NCBI GenBank assembly: GCA_018873225.1
Contig: JAEILZ010000002.1
Location: 310,001 to 374,000 of the forward strand
Direction of reading: 5' to 3'
From: [Phialemoniopsis] sp. UDSM-2020
Lineage: Eukaryota > Ascomycota > Sordariomycetes > Thyridiales > Thyridiaceae
DNA length: 64,000 nucleotides
Position numbers and translations under genes: made by a program. A model generated the notes under the pieces. The model saw only the letters and a program-made list of their open reading frames with translations, did no database searches and had not been told where the DNA came from. Positions 54,681 through 64,000 of this stretch are shown piece after piece. Position 1 is the stretch's first letter; each line of letters opens with the position of its first letter.

Positions 54681-55414
54681 AACACACCATTCGTGCCGTC
54701 GTAGCATTGCGCTTCCTGTGATCATTTGGCGCGCATATACACCCGTGGGCTTCGATGTTGCTGACACAAGGCTTACAATGTGTCTGGTGTTGTATTGAGC
54801 GGTTCCGAGGGTATGGAAGCCAATAGGAATAGAGAAATTGTATTAGCCCAGGCGAGCTCCGGGCCGCATATGCTCACCGGCCCGCTCCTAGCACACTGAA
54901 CAAGGTTGATTTCCCGGTTAAAGACCTGGATGAAAGAATAGGAGTCCGAGGTTAAGCATCTGTATCATCTGCTTGGCGAATAAACTACCAACGACAAGTC
55001 TAGAACTAAAATGACATCATCAGCATATGCTGCGCATGGAGAACCCCATAAATGTATCTTTGTCTCTCTGTTTTGGAGTTGCTCCTGGAGTTTTCATTGT
55101 CATGTACGCCCACCTGAGCATCGGGCATTTTTGATTATCCGTCGAACCATGCGTTCCTCAAACCTCGCCCCTCTCACTGATGCAGTCGGTTCCTGGGATG
55201 TTTATCTCCCAAACTTCGCCAATAGCACAGAGGTAGGCTCTCAGTCGGCTTCTTGACGCTTTTCGGGCCTGTTCTATTCGGATGCCAACTTCTCTGGCAG
55301 GTCCCAAGGCGTTCATGGGTTAACAGATAATGAATAGATCCAAACACCATGGCTACATGATCCGCGAGCTTGTGGCAGGCCTCCTGTCGATTACGATCTC
55401 GTATATATATGTTT
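54681..55414. other. Gene-poor region
   Basis: Nothing firm; a plus-strand frame around 55150-55232 (MRSSNLAPLTDAVGSW...) may belong to the decayed gene that follows. Confidence 0.3.
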
Positions 55415-55894
55415 GGTCACTGGTGGCATCGTCGGCAATGGCCAGACTACTGTTAACAACAACTCCAACCACAACGCCACCACGAGTACCAGAGCCGAGC
55501 CGGGACCAAGTCGTATTGGAGGCAGCTTGGGCGTGGAGTTCGAAACACTGGCGGCTTGTTGCCCATACGAGTCTCATACCCCCAATATCTTCGTTGCCAA
55601 TCATCAGTGCAACACAGTCTTCTGCTACACGAGGAACGTAGACCTGGCTACGGGATGGAACGATTGTATTGTCAATCGCACGCAGGCTACACTTCAGCAG
55701 CTGGCTGCTTCTACGTCAAGCTAGAGTCTGTCTAACGGGTCTAACACCTATCAGGGCAGATGTGAATACATTGATTATCAGAGGCTGAAGAAGAGTGTAC
55801 AGATGCACACGAGCAATGGGTCTTTTGGTCCAACAACCTGGGTGGGATACTGGGTGTATCTGGGAACATTTGTGTCGCTACTCCTGGCTTTGTG
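55415..55894 (+). pseudogene. Possible decayed membrane glycoprotein gene
   Basis: One plus-strand frame reads GGIVGNGQTTVNNNSNHNAT ... SRIGGSLGVEFETLAACCPYES ... CNTVFCYTRNVDLATGWNDCIVNRTQATLQQLA to a stop at 55722-55724, and continues in the same frame after it with CEYIDYQRLKKSVQ ... TTWVGYWVYLGTFVSLLLAL and another stop. Potential N-glycosylation sites and six Cys in a ~100-residue stretch, followed by a membrane-like segment, look gene-like. The stop could be removed by a 41-bp intron with a poor GTCAAG donor. I do not recognise the family; it may equally be non-coding. Confidence 0.3.
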
Positions 55895-58280
55895 AATAAT
55901 TTGAAGAAATCATTAGCAGCACCCTATAAGTTTGGAAGTCAATCCGTAGTATTTCCGCATTCTCATGGGCTGCTTTTCATATTACTATGTGAACGCAACA
56001 GGCCAGACGGGTTTAGTACTAGGGGTGGAATGTATCTTGCAAGTCACTTCACGTTGTACTATGTTCACTAAGAAGTACGTGCCAAGGGGTTGTTCTGATG
56101 GGTAACCCGGTAAAGGAGATGTGCTGGTCGTTGGTAGCTGCTCCAAAATGGTTAGTCAAAATTCTTTCCGCTTGCCATCTACCTCGTGCAATTCACAGGT
56201 GGATCCTCCATTCCCGGCGCATTAGCTTCCGAGTAGGATAAATGGTTTGGATAGGAGTAGACGATGACTTCAGTTAGTTACCCGCAAGCAAAAATTGAAG
56301 TCATCGGCAAGATTTTACACGGCATCTTCCGTGCTTCAATTCAGAAGCATCCGGACGCCTCGGCAGTCTCACAATTCTCAAAGGCTCTAGAACAGTGCAG
56401 CGAGGGCTCAGCCCCAGGTAACTTGTGTGTCATGAGACCTATTTCCCCAGACTGTAGCGCCTTTCCCCATGTTTCTCGGGGCTTCTACGGGGAAACGGTG
56501 CCAAGCAAGGCGCCATGAATGGCGCTATAACATGGTGCATGCACGTGGAGCTCGCAGTCACAGTTTCGTCGGAGGGTTTGGGTATCTTTATAGGATTCCA
56601 TCAGTCTGCCTGGCTGCACTGCAGAAGGGTGTCTTGCAACGTTCCATGTCTTTGTGTCTCTGTCAAGATAACCCCAAGGAGGAATGCATCATGGTCGTTC
56701 GGATCATTTGACTCCCGATCCAAGTAAGCGCACTGCATCTAGCACTGCATTGACCAATTGTAGTGCTGGTATCCGAGGTGTGGGCGCTTAAGTCCGACGC
56801 GTTAATGGAACCACACGCGTTCCGTACAGGAGATTAAAAGCTTGGCGAGACAGTCTAATTACTCTGCAGGGGCCAGGAAAGGAGACCCCAGTGACAAAGC
56901 ACAAGCTGCGCACATGTCAAGGGTTCGGACCGAATTATGTTCAGTCCTTTTACATGTAGTATTCATCTAGTACTGAACTTCCTAAATCGTCTTGTCCCCA
57001 GCGCTTCTAGGCTATACTTCTTGTGGACAAGTGAATCTACGCTTACTCTGGGCCTGGGCGCTCATCGCCAAGATGCACGAGGCAGTGGGTCACTGGCAGT
57101 CTCAAGGTAACCATGCAGGCATCTTAGCCACACCTTACTTCGAAAGAGACCGAGCGATGGCGAGATCGAGGCTCCCGCTTCCTTCGGCGCGCTTGCTCTT
57201 TGGGAAAGGATCATCGGTGCCAGCGCGATTGGTGAGATATCGGCTTAGAAACCGAGAGGGAGTCTGTACTACACGCGAACGTGTGCCATGCAGTTCAGGA
57301 CTAGCAGATCTTCCTTCTGTCTCTCTTGCAGGAAACGTCATCTGTAAGCCTAGATCCCTAGTGCAGATGCAAGGTTCGTACCTGACAGATTGACAACGTG
57401 CTGTAGATATGGACTTATGTCTTTCCCCAGGATCTGGAAACGTGTCTCACGCAAGCCGGGTCATGATTAGTGCCAAGAAGAGTTTCCCACCAGAACAACC
57501 CTATTTGAATGACACAAGCTTATCCGCGCTGCTGGACTGACTGTCGATTGCCGGTTCCCTCGCTAGGAGAGGACAGCGTGTGTGTGGAACAGCCGTTGCC
57601 GGACTAGCGCTTGTCAGTCCACAGCCCGTTCCGGCCCAGACCAATGACCTTAAACTGCCAACCCCCACGAGTCTGACAGTTGAGGGCAGAGGAACCCCTC
57701 AATCAGAAGCTACCGTGTGATTCGGCGATGCGACGCGCCAAAAGCCAAGAGTGCTAGGCTGTCAGCGAGGGGCGACGACAATGAGGCTCGACACATGATT
57801 GTCAAGCCATGGCTCAAAGCATGGAATGGTCGGGTGCTTCTGCAATGGCACAAGGACATGCATAGTATGCGAAGCAGACCGACTCTTCAGCTAGTCTCGG
57901 TGTTGATATCCAGTTCGCGTTTTGGTAAGGTAGCAGCAGACTAAGATCACAACCTAGCAAGGGACCCCGGTGCAATGTACCCTCCCTCCTCCATCGTACG
58001 GTAGCATGGAGTTGAGCCATGTGAGGTTCAGTCCATCGCTCACTTAACAATTTAGATGTCAGGTGCGATGGAGGTGCCGAGGGGACTTGCAGACTGCGAT
58101 TAAAAGAGTTGAACTATAAAAGACGGGGATGTGGACAACACCAGAGACTCTGGTCTTGACCGTCAACCCAGAGCAGACGACAACCACCTGCGGTCTTTGA
58201 CAGTCCTTCTAAGACCTATAGCCAGCCCACTCCTTAAGTAGTCATTCCTTAGAACTCAACACAACTCATATCATCCCAAG
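55895..58280. other. 2.4-kb intergenic region
   Basis: No gene supported. The right end is the GH64 promoter, with TATAAAA at 58115-58121. Other frames lack motifs. Confidence 0.4.
58115..58121 (+). promoter_or_regulatory. TATA box of the GH64 gene
   Basis: TATAAAA 160 bp before the ATG, followed by a C/A/T-rich leader as in highly expressed fungal genes. Confidence 0.6.
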
Positions 58281-59630
58281 ATGCGTCCCTTCGCCATCTT
58301 GGCTACCCTCTTGGGAGCGGCTATGGCTGCGCCATCATTCCCTATTCAGCACCGGGCTCCCGCGGTGGACCCAGATGGATTCACTCCAGCCACTCCTGGT
58401 GGCATCGAGGACATTGTCATCACCTCGGAAAACACATTGAATGCCACCGCCCCGTCCCTCAGTGCACAAACCACTACTATCCACACTAGAGCTCTCACAG
58501 CCAACCTGCCGATGCAGTTTGTCAACAACCTCTCGGGTGGCCAGGTCAATGCTTACATCCAGGGCTTGGACTCTGACGGCCGCATCGTCTTTGTGACTGC
58601 GGGTGGAAATCTCGTCTATCCCTCCTCTGGCGGATCTAGCACTCCCGTCAAGATCAACGCCAATCTGGCCATCCCCTTGACTGGCAAGGGTGGGGCCCTC
58701 AACTTCAACCTTCCCATTGTCTTGGAGTCCGGCCGAGTCTACTTCGCCGAGGGCAACCTGCAGTTCTTCATGGTGAGCATCGGTGGTGGCAAGGACGGTC
58801 TTGTCCAGCCCTCGGCTGCCAACCCCTCTGACCCGAGCGCCGGCATCAACTGGGGCTTTGCCGAGTTTACGTTCACCAAGGACAAGGTCGTCTTTGCCAA
58901 CGTCTCCTATGTCGACTTTGTTGGCCTGTCCCTCGGCACCAAGCTCGAGGTCAACGGCGGTGCGACTCAGACCGCCCTGGGCCTGAGCTCCGGTGCTCTC
59001 CAGAACATTTGCAACGACCTCCGGACCCAGCAGAACTCCGACGGCCGCTCTTGGGCTGCGCTCTGCGTTGCCAACGGCGCGGGCAAGCCCGTCCGAGCCC
59101 TCGCTCCGATATTATACACCGACATAAACAGCAACGCCTTCGCAACGTACTGGCAGAGCTACGTCGACCAGGTCTGGTCCACCTACGCGAGCAAGCCGCT
59201 CACCATCAACACGCAGATGAGCGCCGGCAAGATCCAGTGCAAGGTCGCCAACAACGTCCTGTCCTGCCCCGGCGACAACAGGTCCTACTCCAAGCCCGCG
59301 GCCAAGGACATCTGGGGCTGTAACAGCGGTCCCTTTGGCAAGGACGGCACCGAGAACGCCGTCCACCTGGCCGTCATCCCGCGTCTGTGCTCCGCCTTCT
59401 ATCGCTCCACTCTGCTCCTTGCCGGCGGTGATGTCCAGCCCTCGCTGCCCTCCAGCAAGTACTACACCGTCAACCCGACCAGCCACTACGGCCGTCTTGT
59501 GCACAAGTATGAGCCTGATGGAAAGGGATACGCCTTTTCTTATGATGATGTCAACCCCGATGGAGGAGAGAACGCCTCTGGCACCGTCTCCTCTGGCAAC
59601 GTCAAGCTTCTGACGTTCACTATCGCTTAA
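58281..59630 (+). CDS. Secreted endo-beta-1,3-glucanase, GH64 family
   Basis: Single exon of 449 residues with a signal peptide (MRPFAILATLLGAAMAAPSFP). The mature part begins with a Ser/Thr-rich segment, then the GH64 core: LPMQFVNNLSGGQVNAYIQGLDSDGRIVFV, VYFAEGNLQFFMV, WGFAEFTFTKDKVVFANVSYVDFVGLSLG (holding the Glu and Asp expected to be catalytic) and further along YADIN-like and GNxLxC segments (CPGDNRSYSKPAAKDIWGCNSGPF). GH64 enzymes cleave beta-1,3-glucan to laminaripentaose; in fungi they act in wall remodelling or attack on other fungi. Third codon positions are strongly C-rich and the gene has a TATA box, both signs of high expression. Stands alone. Confidence 0.93.
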   Translation: MRPFAILATLLGAAMAAPSFPIQHRAPAVDPDGFTPATPGGIEDIVITSENTLNATAPSLSAQTTTIHTRALTANLPMQFVNNLSGGQVNAYIQGLDSDGRIVFVTAGGNLVYPSSGGSSTPVKINANLAIPLTGKGGALNFNLPIVLESGRVYFAEGNLQFFMVSIGGGKDGLVQPSAANPSDPSAGINWGFAEFTFTKDKVVFANVSYVDFVGLSLGTKLEVNGGATQTALGLSSGALQNICNDLRTQQNSDGRSWAALCVANGAGKPVRALAPILYTDINSNAFATYWQSYVDQVWSTYASKPLTINTQMSAGKIQCKVANNVLSCPGDNRSYSKPAAKDIWGCNSGPFGKDGTENAVHLAVIPRLCSAFYRSTLLLAGGDVQPSLPSSKYYTVNPTSHYGRLVHKYEPDGKGYAFSYDDVNPDGGENASGTVSSGNVKLLTFTIA

Positions 59631-62600
59631 GTACGCTCAACATATGGAGCTTTTCGGGAGGGAGATATGCAGCGCTCATGGACTATGAGAGCCTGTTCAG
59701 CATTGAAAGTCTAACACCGCTTGTCGGGGGCCTTCTCTTGGGAGATTTTTCTTGTATATATTTCCTGCATCTTGTACATACGCACATGACCAGAGAATCG
59801 GATATGAAATCGAATGAGATACAATGTCCTGTTAGTTTCAAGTGATGTTATGCCATTCTTTCCCATGATCCGCAAGCTCTTGTAGTTCTATCAGCTCTGT
59901 CAGAGTCATGGCTGCCCAGTTCCAGAGGAGTGTCTTGCATATCACGGCGAGGACTCGTGCCTTTTGCTACGACTCGATAAGAACCTCAAAATCACATGTT
60001 TGAAATGTCTCGGATGATGGGGAAGCTATATCCCGACTTTTCCGAAGGGTTATGCGGTGAACCCCTGGAAAGACAGGTTAATGACTTACCCAATGTTCAC
60101 ATGCCAGTGACAAATGCGCCAGTCTCCGTGCGTCGCCTTGTCTACCCGAGGATCTAACACATCCGCGAACGAATACCGCTTCTTTGAACCCGTCTCAGCA
60201 TCGTACTGGCAAGTGGCTTGGACCACTAGTAGGGTCGTGGCTGAGACGGATGGAAACCACTTGTAGGTGGACGTACGCCCTGCATTTCGCTTGCGGTATC
60301 GTCCTGATATATGAATAACATCGGTGTGGCTACGAGCCGCTTTTTAGTTCTCAGGGAGAGGATTGCAACTGGATCATGTACTTTGTAGAAAGAATCTACA
60401 CCACGCGAGCTACATAGACACCGAACGAGCAACTTAAATTGATGCCGGGTGACACCAACTTTGACTACCAGTAAGTGTAATTATTTTGGCATCCCTGGAG
60501 CGATGTCCCTCTCTGGCGGTCCGAGACATGTCTTGATACTGATTGTGGAGTTTCGGGAGGCTGATGTCGCTAGGTGAAGCGCTTGCGGCGGATGGGGACG
60601 CCGCTGGGCAAGCCTCAGAGGACATACTCACGACAGTCTGTATCTAGGTAACCATTGTCCGTATCAAAAGTCTCGAGAATGAAAATAACAATATCGGTAA
60701 CAGGTAAGCCAGCTTATCACCATTTCAGATTTCAGTGCAGTCGCGTCGAGGACCAAAGCCTGCAAATCCCGCCGCTACCCGTCGGGGAAATTCGCGACCA
60801 ATCGCGTCCCAAGACACCATAAATTAGGTGTGGCGAAAACCGCCCGGGCTCACGGCCCGTGGGGGTTTGGCTTGAAAGCTAGAAAGCCCACACCACATCC
60901 CGCACACCCGCGCCCCGCTTCACAGCGAACCAGGGGCTAAGCACAGGCCAATGGGTGGTCCTTTGTGTGCAGAGAAAAGCTGACATGCGCTTGGCTGTGG
61001 CCCCAGCAGGACGGTCCCGGCCGTGTAATACCCGTGAGATTGGCAATCTTTATGCCGATCATGCACGGGGCATAGGGGTCCTGCGTCCCTAAGATCCAAG
61101 CAACGAAAGGGCTTGACCCAGTCGTGCCATGCCGCATCGACGGGTCGGCGGCTCTGTTTGCTTCGCCGGGCCTGTCGTCTTGGTTTAAAAGGGTGAGATA
61201 TTCGCCACCGCAGCGGTGGACGATGTTTTGGAACAGCGGGATCGTGTTCCATGTTGAAGAGGTGGGACGGGTTTCGTTCGTGCTGGACTGATAAGCTGTC
61301 ATACGTTGCAACTGGTGGGCAGGAATGGTCATATTGCCAACGGCATATAGAGTCCATGTTTTACCGCGAGTGAACTCGCTACTGCGGTTCATCGCCGATG
61401 GCAGGATCTACGGTCTCGGATCGTCGGTGTCGTGCTTGTTTCTCCAGCTGGCAGAATACCAAGCGCGGGAACCGCAACCGCGGACCAGGAAGCCGTGTCG
61501 CCATATTCGTCCCATTGATTTCTTGTATTGTCCTCGGCTACTGGTATAGAATGTCATGGCATATCGGAGAAAATACTGCTATTTGACCTCTTCCCTCGAG
61601 CGTGCTGATGAAACTAAAGCCCAGATGAAACACATAGGGCTGAGACATGCGAGCTCAACCCAGTGGGAGTTCTTGGCGGGCATTGGAGGTAACATCTCCA
61701 GGTCGAATTAGCCTGGAGAGGCTAAGGCTACACGAACGAACATGCTCGGACACACTTTGTTGCCGGGATCTGCCCAACTCATGGTGTGTACACACATGCA
61801 AATCACTGCAAACCGAGCACGGGGCACATACCCGGTGAGGAAAGCAAGATCGACCCGTGATAGATGATCAACTTGAGATGGATGGACAATATTCACCATC
61901 AACATTATGTCATTCCGACATTACCGAAACGATGCTGAGCGCACCACAAAACACTAGCGAGTGTTGTCGGGTCGACATTTACCTCCGTGGCTCACATTCT
62001 TGACGTTGGGAACTCTGAACAATGATTATTCCGGTGAATCAACTCGTGTATCGGCCTTTCCACGAAAACAGACAAAACAGAGAAGCGGCTCCGCTGTTGA
62101 GGGCTCTGCACCAGCCACCAGATGGTCCCGGAAGCCGGCCCCCGAAGAACAAGGAAAGATGGGTATATGTCGGGATATTTCCTCATAGATCTCCTCGTCG
62201 TCTCATCCTCATTGCATGGTCCATCAGCCATACCAGAGGAGCATGAACCATTGGCATCGCGGAAGCCAAGTCTGCATCCGACAGACACAAAAGGTACCCG
62301 ATTCGGCCAGCGCCTCGTTAGGGTCCTGCTCATCAACTCTGGTTCGAACGGTGGGGCGTGAACCATATAAAACAAGAGTATGGATATCGTGGCATGGCAG
62401 AATGGCACTCTATGCTTGATTAACACTCGTGGAAAGATTCCCGGGTCCCAAACCAAAAGCTCGGCACAGAATAGCCCGTTGATCACTTTACTTTCTCGCT
62501 ACTCGGGACGAGCAGGGAATGGGGGCACGTGAAAGAAGGGGTGAGGAGATGTCAATATCGAATCCATGCGTCGCATCATCTGTTTTCTCATCTGTCTCGC

Positions 62601-64000
62601 TCGCTTGTTCCTGGCTGATCTGCTGCGGATGAGGGGCGTCGCCTAGTTTAACCGGGAACCGTTTCCTGTTGGAATCACGCCCTCTACTAATAGCCGTCAG
62701 GCGAGAAAGAGAATGTTGATCTCACGCCGACCGCTCGGTAAGGCTTTCGTCAGCAAGGCCCTCAAAGGAGGTGTTGTTGTCGCAGATCAGGCGTCGCCTA
62801 TGTGAGGTCCTTTCCAGACCTTGGACGTCCCTGGGTTGGGTGGGATGCGAGAGCATGGGGACATGCCAAATCCCTGGCAGGCTTATCGAGATCCTTGGAC
62901 GGTCGGTGGGGGTTAGTGCGTGCCTATCTTTGGAGAGGTGGGATTTCCTCGAGAGATGTCGATGTGGTGATCGGTGGCATCATCATCCGCACCCACGGCT
63001 CTTAGGGGGAGGAGGACTGAGGGTGGTGTAGGTATCATCGGGCGACCTGAGGCAGTAATCGCAAGCGAGAAGATGGCTTGGCCCGCAGCTCGGCCGTTTC
63101 GGCACACACGACAGTGAACAGCATGGGGCGCGCGGCGCAGAGGGAGCGAACGCCGCCGTATCGCGATCTGGGCCGGGGAGAGCGACCGTTTCGGCCTCGA
63201 GAACAGCTGAGACGGCTGCACGCTTGGATCGCCGACTTGACAGGCGGGCTAAAGGTAACGTAACGTGTGCCCAGCGCCGAAGAAAGAAGTGCCGTCTGCT
63301 CATCCCTTTACTGTCTCCCTGTCCGTTTCATCAGAGGGATCAGCAGTGCAGGACCTGGCCTGACGGCGGAGAAAGGCCAGTGGGTTGATCCACCGTCTTC
63401 TGGGATACGGCAAATCCCCCGAAGTTTAGCCCCTTGAGTCTGGACCCGCTGTAGCACGCTAAAGAGGCCACTGACAAAGGACTAGCGGCCCTGAAGCCTA
63501 CCGCTAAGACTGGCGCTATCCCGCTTCCGTGACAGCCCATCGTCCCGAAATGCCGGCACCAATTCCCCACGATCCGCCTGCCACTCGATTGGCTGTCTTG
63601 TCTCTCAAAGTGTGTGCTTGTCTGCGGGATGGGTGGGATAGCGGTCCCGAAAGGTGTGGCTACCTGTGCTGTTGGCTCTTTGGTTTGGGCTGGTGGTGGC
63701 CCCCAGTCCGCCCGCAAGTCCGCCGCGCCGCGATCTCTCAGGCCCAACCAGACCCCGGGTTTCCTGTCAAGCGGATGGCCATATTTCAAGATCAAAGCTG
63801 GGGATTTAGGGGCATGGGGAAGGAGGCGAAAATGAAGGGAATGCGGTTCGAAATGCCATAGGGCATGAAATTGGGAGGGCTAGACAGGCATGATGATAAT
63901 GAAGTCCGCAATCACCATCATTTTTCGGAGAGCACGCGATGCACCACCGCCGAGGAGCATAGATTACCCAGGAACGATGTGCCGCAGCCAAGCAAAGTCA
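59631..64000. other. 4.4-kb gene-poor region
   Basis: No gene supported to the end of the window. The longest minus-strand frames (60937-61392, 151 codons; 61992-62486, 164 codons; 63340-63795, 151 codons) show no motif, hydrophobic pattern or splice continuity. No telomere repeat or transposon end was seen. Confidence 0.45.

Noticed and set aside
60937..61392. 151-codon minus-strand open frame
   Set aside because: No motif, signal peptide or splice continuity, and composition like the surrounding non-coding DNA.
1..64000. Transposons, CRISPR arrays, operon-like structures, telomere repeats
   Set aside because: No transposase or reverse transcriptase motif, no spaced direct repeats and no TTAGGG runs were seen; CRISPR is not expected in a fungal genome.

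Overview
The window reads as nuclear DNA of a filamentous ascomycete (Pezizomycotina). Genes are interrupted by short introns (about 50-90 bp) with GTAAGT-type donors and CTRAC/YAG 3' ends. The families are typical of these fungi: Zn2Cys6 regulators, a HET-domain protein, PTR, NCS1 and MFS permeases, a WSC/GPI surface protein, a tannase and a GH64 glucanase. I cannot name the species. No rRNA, tRNA, CRISPR array or intact transposon was recognised. Exon coordinates come from reading splice signals that keep frame and family motifs continuous; they have not been tested against RNA.

Layout: (1) 1-14 kb: 3' end of a degenerate SDR, an amino-acid permease, a Zn2Cys6 regulator whose zinc finger is split by an intron, two short-chain dehydrogenases, a Baeyer-Villiger-type flavin monooxygenase, a DUF1330-like protein and a peptide transporter. 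This resembles a small oxidative catabolic or secondary-metabolism cluster. (2) 14-28 kb: gene-sparse, with a small Kex2-type secreted protein, a GH43-like gene remnant, a ten-exon NCS1 permease and a large secreted Cys-rich repeat protein with WSC domain and GPI signal. A 26-bp exact repeat links the remnant to the Cys-rich gene. (3) 28-46 kb: a membrane protein carrying a QQQEMRL heptad minisatellite, a retinol-dehydrogenase-like SDR, a HET protein, a second Zn2Cys6 regulator beside an MFS exporter, a DUF6536-like membrane protein, a tannase-family esterase and a secreted endonuclease/phosphatase-fold protein fused to a jacalin-like lectin. (4) 46-52.5 kb: four neighbouring genes for a malonate-semialdehyde-type tautomerase/decarboxylase, a methylmalonate-semialdehyde dehydrogenase ending in SHL, a nitronate monooxygenase ending in SRL and a GPR1/FUN34/YaaH acetate transporter. 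(5) 52.5-64 kb: mostly non-coding, with a broken carboxylesterase, a possible second broken gene and an intact secreted GH64 beta-1,3-glucanase.

The most interesting reading is region 4. The families and two C-terminal peroxisomal signals fit an unreported compact pathway in which a nitronate (for example propionate-3-nitronate, from the toxin 3-nitropropionate) is oxidised to malonate semialdehyde, which is then turned into acetaldehyde or acetyl-CoA. MMSDH and the monooxygenase are divergently transcribed from a shared promoter containing a perfect CCG/CGG palindrome. This is an inference from gene content, targeting signals and arrangement, not a demonstrated function.
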